A DNA stretch of 64,000 nt from Ophiosphaerella korrae (lineage: Eukaryota > Ascomycota > Dothideomycetes > Pleosporales > Phaeosphaeriaceae). Positions 56,620 to 64,000 of the stretch are shown in pieces. Position 1 is the first letter of the stretch. Every line of letters begins with the position of its first letter. The stretch spans positions 341,921-405,920 of the forward strand of contig JALNQF010000019.1 of assembly GCA_028456385.1 (NCBI GenBank), in the 5' to 3' direction. The position numbers and the translations under genes are program-made. The notes beneath the pieces are model-generated. The model had not been told where the DNA came from. It saw only the letters and a list, made by a program, of their open reading frames with translations, and ran no database searches.

Positions 56620-59600
56620 AAAGTACTCTTAAGTAGTTATAAGTTAGATAATACTATATAGAAAGTAGTTAGAGATTATATAAACAACTTAATCTCTAAA
56701 AAAAAAGATATAAAGATAGTAATTAATACCTTAGAGACGTAGAACAAGGAACTATAAGATTATATAAAGTAAAATAAGGTATAGATTAAAGCTAGTATCT
56801 AAGGATAGAACTAAATAGAACTAATTACCTAAAGGCTAGAGATAAGTGTAACAAAGAAACTACTAAAGATACCTATTTTTAAGAAATTTAATAGAATAAA
56901 GGAAAAACTAAGACTCTTTATTATATTAGTATAACTCTAGATAGATATATAAGTACTACACTTTAATATAAAAGAAAAGAAAGTAATATATATTAGATTA
57001 TACCTCGAAGAAGATATAATAAGATAGTATAAACCTTACTAGATAGATTATACAATACATTTACTAATAACCTAGAAGGATAAAACTAGAGCTATTTTTA
57101 GAAGTTACAAATACTTTACTAAATAAATAAGAGTAGTATTTAAAGATATAGATATTACCTAATAAGCTAAAGAGTAGCTAGAGAAGCTTATATAAAATTA
57201 AAGTATTCCTAAGTATATATTACAGTTTAAATAACTATTACAGAATATAGAATAGAATAAGTTAGCCTTAATATTATAATTTAAGTAAAGACTTAACTCT
57301 AAGATCTAATATAAGATAATATATATAGAAAAACTAAGGATACTAGAAGCTTTAAAGTAATAGGTAATATAAATTAATAATAATCTTTAAGAATAGAAAA
57401 AAAATAAGTATAGAGGTTACGCTTAGAACTATAACAAGAGAGACCTTATAGTCTTTAACGCTAACAAGGATAAGAAGAAAAAGAGAAATAAAGACTTTAC
57501 GTACTTTAACTATAGTAAACTAGGCTACTACGTAAAGAACTATAGATCTAAGTTAAAGAAGGATATAGTATACTATAAATATAAGAAACTAGGATACTTT
57601 GTAAAAGAATATAGAAGTAAAGACCTAAAGAAAGAAACTTAGTTAAAGATAACTAAGAAGAAGAAAGAAGTACTATAAGTATAGGCTAAACCTTAGGAGA
57701 AAGTAGCTAAAAGTAAAGAAGTATAATATATAATACTCTATTAGACCTTTTATTATAATAATAACTACTATATATATCTTTCTAGTAAATAAAGAGTAGT
57801 ATAGTTTCTATAGAAATAGAGATATAAAGTAGCTATAATAAAAGAAAGAATAAAAGCTTAGCTAGAAGAAATAGCTTAAGTAATAGACCTACTAATAGAA
57901 GATTTAGAAGGGGAAGAGCTCTTAGTACTATTAATCTAGGCTAATAAATAGGCACTAGATAAAGAGACTACTACGACTACTTCTAAAGAATAGTAAAGGA
58001 GTAAGAGACAAGTTAGTATAAGAGGTATAGAGTATACCTAGCTAATAATATATAGTTATAATAGCTATATAATAATAGATATAAAGAAATAAAATAAAGA
58101 ATAGAAGTTTATTTAGATATACTTAATAGTTATAAGTATAGAGAAAGCGTATAAAGACTAAAAAGAATATAATCCTAAAAAAATAAAGTTTATACTATTT
58201 TAGGAATAGATAAAGTAATATATAGTTGTAGTAAGAAGAATACTTATACTAAGAGAATAGTAGTACTTTACAAGAAAGACGTAATAGATTAATAAAGCCT
58301 ATATACTTAGAGTACTAATAGTATACTATATTCTAATAATAGATACACTTAGTAAAAGTAAGTACTAAGAAGAGGATAATAAAATAATAGATCTAAAGTA
58401 TCTAGTATATTTTAAAGTATTATAGATATTATACCTAGATAAGAATTATATTATATATAGAAACTCTAAAGTAAATAATAACGTATAGCCTATAAAGAGA
58501 AGAGGCTATAACTATACAAGAGTAATTATAGTAAAAAATATCTAAGGATAAGAAATAATCTTAGAAGATAGATACCTAGTAGTAAGACCTAGATCTAAAT
58601 TAACTAAAAAATACGTCTAGAGAGGACTATAGTATAAATATATAAATAATAAATATCTAAAATATAAAGAATATAAACTTAAAGTAGAGCTATAGCTCTA
58701 AAAAGATAGATAGTTTAGAAAATTACTAAAGTAAGAAAAGCTAGAAGGTATAGGAGGCCTATATATTACAAAAATAAGTATATACTAAAGAAAAGAAGTA
58801 TAATTAATAATTAATAGTAGAGCTATAAGAAACTTTATATTAAAAAAGTTTGTAGAAATACAAGAAATAAAATATATAATAAAGAAGTACCTTTAATAAT
58901 TAAGTATAATTAAATAAAAACTATTCTAAGAACCTATATAGTTTAAGATAGGACCTTTAATATTAAAGTTAGAAAGACTAGAAATTAAGAATATAGTTAT
59001 AGATATAACAATAATTAATAACAAACAAGATATAATATTAGGTATACTATAGTTATAGATAACTAACCTAAATATTAATTAGAGAATAAGATAAATTAGT
59101 TACTATAAAATAGATATATTAAAGGCTAATATAAGTACTTATAAAAGAGAATTCCTTAAAGAATATAAGAAATAGGAAAAATAGCTTATAGAACCTAAAG
59201 ACTACCTTCTAGAATATTAACTATAAGACTTAGCAATAAAACTAGAAGAAAGTAAAAACGTAGGATAGAGCCTAGTCTATAGAAAGATAGAAGAAAAGTC
59301 TAAGATTAAATAAGTATTTATATAGAACGTAATAAAAAAAAGATAGATAAAAGAATCTAAATCCTTAGTAGTATATAGACTTATATTTGTAGATAAAAAA
59401 AGAATAAGTAATAAGAGACTCTACGTAGACTTTAGAAAAACTAACGTAATTATAAATAAGAACTAATACCTACTACTACAAATAGATAGAATATAAAATA
59501 GACTAAGAAGAGTAGAAATCTTTATAAAACTAGATATCTAGAACGCCTATTATTAAATTAGAATTAAAGAAGGTAATAAGTAGAAGATAGCGTTTAGAAC

Positions 59601-61880
59601 ATAGTATAGACTATATAAATACTTAGTTATACTATTTAGTTTAATAAACGCACTAGTAGTATTTTAAGAAAGAATTAATATAGTACTAAGAGAGTACTTA
59701 GATATAATTATATTTATATACTTAGATAATATCCTTATATTCTTAGAGATAGAAGAAGAATACGTATAATACGTATATAAAGTACTAGAGAGACTAGTAG
59801 AGAATAAACTATTTCTTAAAATAAGAAAATATAAATTTTATATAAAAAAGATAGATTTCCTTAGATTTATTATTAAACTAAGAAAAATTAGGATTAACTT
59901 AGAAAAGATTAAATTAATTAACAAATAGCTAATACTAAGAAACCTAAAAGAGGTATAGTAATTTTATAGCTTAGCTAATTTTTGTAGAAAGTTAATAGTA
60001 AGATATTCTAAAGATATAGAACTAATAATAAGACTTATAAAGAAAGATACACTATTTAAATAGATAAAGGAATACGATAAAGTATTTAAAAAGATTAAGA
60101 AGAAGTTTATAGAAAACCTAGTTATTAGAATATATAACCTAGACCTACTAGTAATAGTAAAAATAGATATATCTAATTTAGTCTATAGAATAATACTAAT
60201 CTAGGAAGACCTAGAGACTAAAAAAGAATACTTAGTTAAATACTTCTCTAAGAAGATAAAAATAGTAGAACTAAACTACTTAATTTATAATAAAGAGATA
60301 CTAGCAATCTATAAAGTATTTAAGTAGTAGAGAGTATATCTATAAGGAGCAAAATATTAGATAAAGGTTTATATAGACTATAAGAACTTAATAGGATTTA
60401 TAATAAATAAGGAATTATTATAATACTATATAAGATAGTAGGAGTTCTTGTTAATATTTAATATAGAAATTATATATATAAAAGAGAAAGATAATTAGTT
60501 TATAGATACTCTTAGTAGAAGACTAGACTTATAAGAAGAAGTAAGCGCTACTAGTATAGTTCTAATTAAGAATAAAGAAGGATACTTAGTCTTAAATATA
60601 CCTAAAATAGCTATAACACTTAAAAGAACAAGTAGTAAGCTAGATAAATAGATTTAGAAAATAACAAAAGAAGTATCTAAAGAAATAAAAAAGCTAGAAA
60701 TCTAAGAAAGATTTATATAAGCTTATAGAAGAATATATATTCTAAACAAGATTTAGAGAGAATTTATACAACAATTCTATAAATTACTAGTATATAGTTA
60801 CTAAAGAATAAAGAAAATATTAGATAGACTACTACAAGATTACTATATCCTAAAAGTAAAATAACTAGTAATAGAAGTACTACAAGACTATATAGAATAT
60901 TATAAGAATAAATATAATAGATACATACTATATAGAATACTATAACTAGTAGAAGTACTAAAATAACTATAGAGAGTTATTACAATAGACTTTATTATAA
61001 AATTACCTAAGTCTAAAGACTTAATATTAGGAGTTAAGTATAATAGAATCTTAATAATAGTAAATAAGCTTATAAAGTATATATACTTTAGGCTATATAA
61101 AGAGAAAAGTAAGATAGAGGTTACTATATACTAGGTTTTAGGAATAGTAATTAGTTAATATAGACTACTAGACAAGATTATTATAGATAGAGATATATAG
61201 TTTATATTAAAACTATAGGGAATAATAGTAGTATAATTAGGAATATAATATATAATATCTATAGTATATTACTTATAAATAGATAGATAATCTAAACAAA
61301 TAAACTAGATAGTAGAATAGTACTTAAAATACTACTTTAACTACAACTAAAACAATTAGGTATAACTACTACCTATAGTATAGTTAGTATATAATAGCGC
61401 AAAGAATATAGTAATAAGAGTATTACTTTTCTTTGCAAACTATAGATTTAAACCTAATATATACTAGATACTAAGATATTAGATATCTTAGTCTCTAAGA
61501 AGAGAAAACTTTATTAATAGACTTAAAGATATATATAACTAACTAAGACAAGATATAGAATTCTTGTATAATTAAATAGTAAAGTACTATAACAAGAAGT
61601 ATAAAGAAAGACCTTAATTTAGAAAGAGAGAAAAAGTATAGTTAGTAAAGAAGAATATTAAGAGTAAACAACTAAGTTTAAAATTAGACTACGTTAAGAT
61701 AAGACTATATAAGATTAAGAAGGAAGTTATACTAGTTATATTTAAATTAAAGCTACTAAATAAGATAAAGATATACCTAACGTTTTACGTAGCTCTACTA
61801 GAATAAGTACTATAAAAGGTAAAACTACTAGTATACGAAGTAGATACGTATAGAGAATAAGAAGAATAAGAAGTTAAGAA
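56620..61880 (+). pseudogene. gag-pol remnant of the outer element
   Basis: The same order as in the inner element, about 6543 bp further right. Zinc knuckles lie near 57502-57615 with Cys changed to Tyr. The protease relic is near 58805, the polymerase motif Y-L-D-N at 59719-59730, 'RRLDL' after RNase H near 60530, and the integrase Asp motif 'ITIDFI' near 60985. It shows more substitutions to A/T than the inner copy, and several further stops. Confidence 0.8.
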
Positions 61881-62735
61881 AATCCTAGTATACTAGTTCT
61901 GTAATAGAAGAAACTACTACTTAGTAGAATAGATAGGAATAGACGAGAAAGGATAACTATAAGAAAAAACATAGGAACTAGAAGATAATCTTAATTACTT
62001 TAAGAAATTAGAGGAGTTCTAAAATTAAAACCTTCTAGAACGCCTAATAGTAAATCGTAAGGAATAGTATTACTAGTAGTAGATAGAGAGACGCTAAACT
62101 TACCTAATATAGTAGGAGTTAGAGTAGCCTCTACTATATTCTTAAAATTAAGCTTAGACTCTAAGAGAGTAGATTACTCTATAGACTTCTTATTATTTAA
62201 GGCCTTTATCTTATAAAGACAAGATAAACAAGCCTAATTATTAGATAACTATACTTAATTATTAAGAAGACAAGACTAATATTCCTCTAGTATACAATAA
62301 GAGACCTTATAGAGTCTCTTACACTCTTTTTTAGCCTCTATAATCTATAATAATAGTTTTTCTTAAGCGTAGTTAATAGCTCTCTCTATTATAAATAAGT
62401 ATAAACGTATAAATAAGTATTCTTAACTTATACTCTACTATAGACACACTAGATAGGTTATAAGATAATTAAGTATTAGTATAAATATATACCTTATAAG
62501 CCTTACTATATTTTAAAGAAAGAGAGACTAGAAGAAAGCTTAAAGACTTATAATAAGAACAAGAGAATATTATAATACTATTACGTAATATACAATCTAC
62601 TAACTAAATATAATAAAGAGTAGACTTAGTAGGTATAGAGATAGAGGATAAAGAACTTTACATTAATAAAGAAACTAGATTAATAACTTTAGCTCTAGGA
62701 TAGATAAACTAGAATCTATCTAGAGAAAGAGATAG

Positions 62736-63185
62736 TGTTATAGATATAATAAGAGAAATTATAATAGAACTAATTAGTCTTAATTTAAGTGCTAACAAAG
62801 TATAGGGTAAGTAGGGTAATAATCTTAATTAGGAGACTACTTATAACTAGGATATATAGGTAATCTCTTAATCTATTAAGTATATAGATAGAAAATAAAT
62901 ATAGATTAATAGATTAGTAATCTCTTAATCTATTAAGTATATAGATAGAAAATAAATATAGATTAATAGACTATACAAACTATATAATTAGTAGGATATA
63001 TATTATTAGGATAGTATTAGTAATTTAATCCTTTAACTATAGAACGTTAATACAAGATAGTTACAAAATATCTTCTATTATTTATAAGTTATTATAGATT
63101 ACTCCTAAGCTTTTACTATTACCTTGCAATCTACTAACTTCTTCTAAGATAGGTACCTATAGTTAATAATAGGTAGCCTATAACA
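62736..63185 (+). repeat. right LTR of the outer element
   Basis: Starts TGTTATAG, ends cctataaca, 450 bp, with the doubled motif cttaatctattaagt shared with the left LTR at 48999. Confidence 0.88.
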
Positions 63186-63229
63186 ATTAGTATAAGTATA
63201 TAAGTAGATTAGTATAAGTATATAAGTAG
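63186..63229. repeat. target-site duplication plus a 22-bp tandem duplication
   Basis: attag (63186-63190) matches 48994-48998. It is part of a 22-bp unit (attagtataagtatataag plus ta) present twice in tandem, ending near 63229. Confidence 0.75.
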
Positions 63230-63757
63230 TAATAATATATATTAGTATAAAAATAAAAGATATAAAAGATAACTTTTTTATATATCTTTTTCTTTTTAAA
63301 GAGTAAATTCCTAGAGCTTAATAGAGGCTCTAATTAACTAATAATACTTATTAGGTAGTAGTAGTAATAGTTAGAGTTAAAGAGGTTAACTATTTTTAGA
63401 GTTAAAATTATTATTTATAGAGTATAGAGCTAAAGTTTTTACTAATTTTAGTATAAAATTAAGACTTATATAACTTCTATATATAAAACGTATTAACTAT
63501 AAACTCTTTTTTACTACTTTTACTCTATACTAATAAAATTAAACCTAAAAGTATTTATATATAGTATAAGAGAAAGTAAAGTTAATACTACTAAGTAACT
63601 TAATAGTACTAGATCTCTATATAAGTACTTACTATAGATATTAGCTTTATAATAAGTAGGTTTATTAATATAAATAACTTAGTAAGCTTAATATTTATAA
63701 GTATTATAACAAGTTACTTTATTATTAACTATAAGTAATCTTTCTAAAGTATTAGTA
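63230..63757. other. AT-rich sequence without recognisable gene
   Basis: About 530 bases of TpA-rich DNA with stops in all frames. Probably another heavily mutated repeat, but no domain or repeat match inside the window is seen. Confidence 0.4.
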
Positions 63758-63911
63758 GATTAGGAGTTAATAATAAAAGCTTATATAGTAATCTATAATA
63801 ACTATAAATAATAGAAAATATCTTGTAACTATCTTATATTAGCGTTCTATAGTTAAGGGATTAAATTACTAATATTATCTTAATAATACGTATTCTATTA
63901 ATTATATACTT
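63758..63911 (-). repeat. inverted LTR fragment of the same family
   Basis: The reverse complement aligns with the right half of the LTRs, for example agcgttctatagttaa and aataatacgtattct correspond to ttaactatagaacgct and agaatacgtattatt at 49730-49900. The rest of this copy is missing or lies outside the window. Confidence 0.75.
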
Positions 63912-63919
63912 ATACTTAT

Positions 63920-64000
63920 ATACTAGCTTTATAGCTTTATAGGTACTAAGCTTTATAAAGTTATAAAGTCTTTAGCTTTATAGCTTTATAGGTACTAAGC
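63920..64000. repeat. short tandem repeat at the window end
   Basis: Irregular repeats of agctttata and ggtactaagc units (agctttataggtactaagc seen twice). It continues past the window end. Confidence 0.6.

Larger units (their letters stand above)
48999..63185 (+). mobile_element. outer Ty3/gypsy LTR retrotransposon, interrupted by a second copy
   Basis: Bounded by LTRs at 48999-49448 and 62736-63185 (450 bp each, TGTTA...TAACA/TAATA ends) and by the 5-bp duplication ATTAG. Its internal region is 49449-49512 plus 56593-62735, about 6.2 kb. Order of remnants: gag with two zinc knuckles (about 57500-57615), protease, reverse transcriptase (polymerase motif at 59719-59730), RNase H, integrase. 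RT before integrase indicates Ty3/gypsy. All frames are broken by dozens of TAG/TAA codons, typical of RIP. A polypurine stretch (agagaaagagatag) lies just before the right LTR. It shows more A/T than the inner copy, consistent with being older. Confidence 0.9.

Overview
The window looks like a chromosome segment of a filamentous ascomycete, most likely a Dothideomycete of the Pleosporales type. The reasons are: 46-109 nt spliceosomal introns, dense and mostly single-copy housekeeping genes of fungal type, nuclear tRNA genes with short introns, and an AT-rich block of retrotransposons whose reading frames are full of TAG/TAA codons and TpA, the mark of repeat-induced point mutation (RIP). The order assignment is inference.

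Gene-rich part, 1-46.8 kb. In order: a small lineage-type hypothetical protein (+); MED14 of Mediator (-); an Atg22-type vacuolar transporter (+) with a likely GC-AG intron; the meiotic recombination factor Hop2 (-); a Sap1-like MIT-AAA ATPase (-); a mitoferrin-type carrier (-, seven exons); mitochondrial asparaginyl-tRNA synthetase (-); a microbial-type PARG/TIGR02452 protein (+); COA6 (-) and SYS1 (+), divergent from a 311-bp promoter; the TFIIIC TPR subunit (+); a decayed phospholipase-D-like gene (+); UBP8 (-) and UBP2 (-), two ubiquitin proteases on either side of a tRNA-Ser(CGA) gene; the complex I 21.3-kDa subunit (+); tubulin cofactor C (+); a tRNA-Asp(GTC) gene; RPAP1 (-); glyoxalase I (+). 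Exon joins were worked out by hand from splice sites and reading frame. There are no operons; linked genes share promoters or ends but not obvious pathways.

AT-rich part, 47-64 kb. A RIP-damaged Tc1/mariner transposase remnant (-) marks the edge. It is followed by a partial LTR that escaped most mutation, and then by two full-length Ty3/gypsy elements of one family, one inside the other. The outer element (48999-63185) is flanked by the 5-bp duplication ATTAG. The inner one (49513-56587) is flanked by TAATA and sits about 64 bp inside the outer element's internal region. Both encode gag with zinc knuckles, protease, RT, RNase H and integrase in that order, all destroyed by stops and by Cys-to-Tyr and Asp-to-Asn changes. 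An inverted LTR piece lies near the right end.

Most unusual observation: the tRNA-Asp(GTC) gene at 43612-43752 has, besides a normal 18-nt intron after position 37, a 51-nt insert in the T arm. That insert has every sign of a spliceosomal intron (GTAAGC start, TACTAAT-type branch site, CAG end). Removing both gives a perfect 72-nt tRNA, and the last two bases of the insert rebuild a B box.
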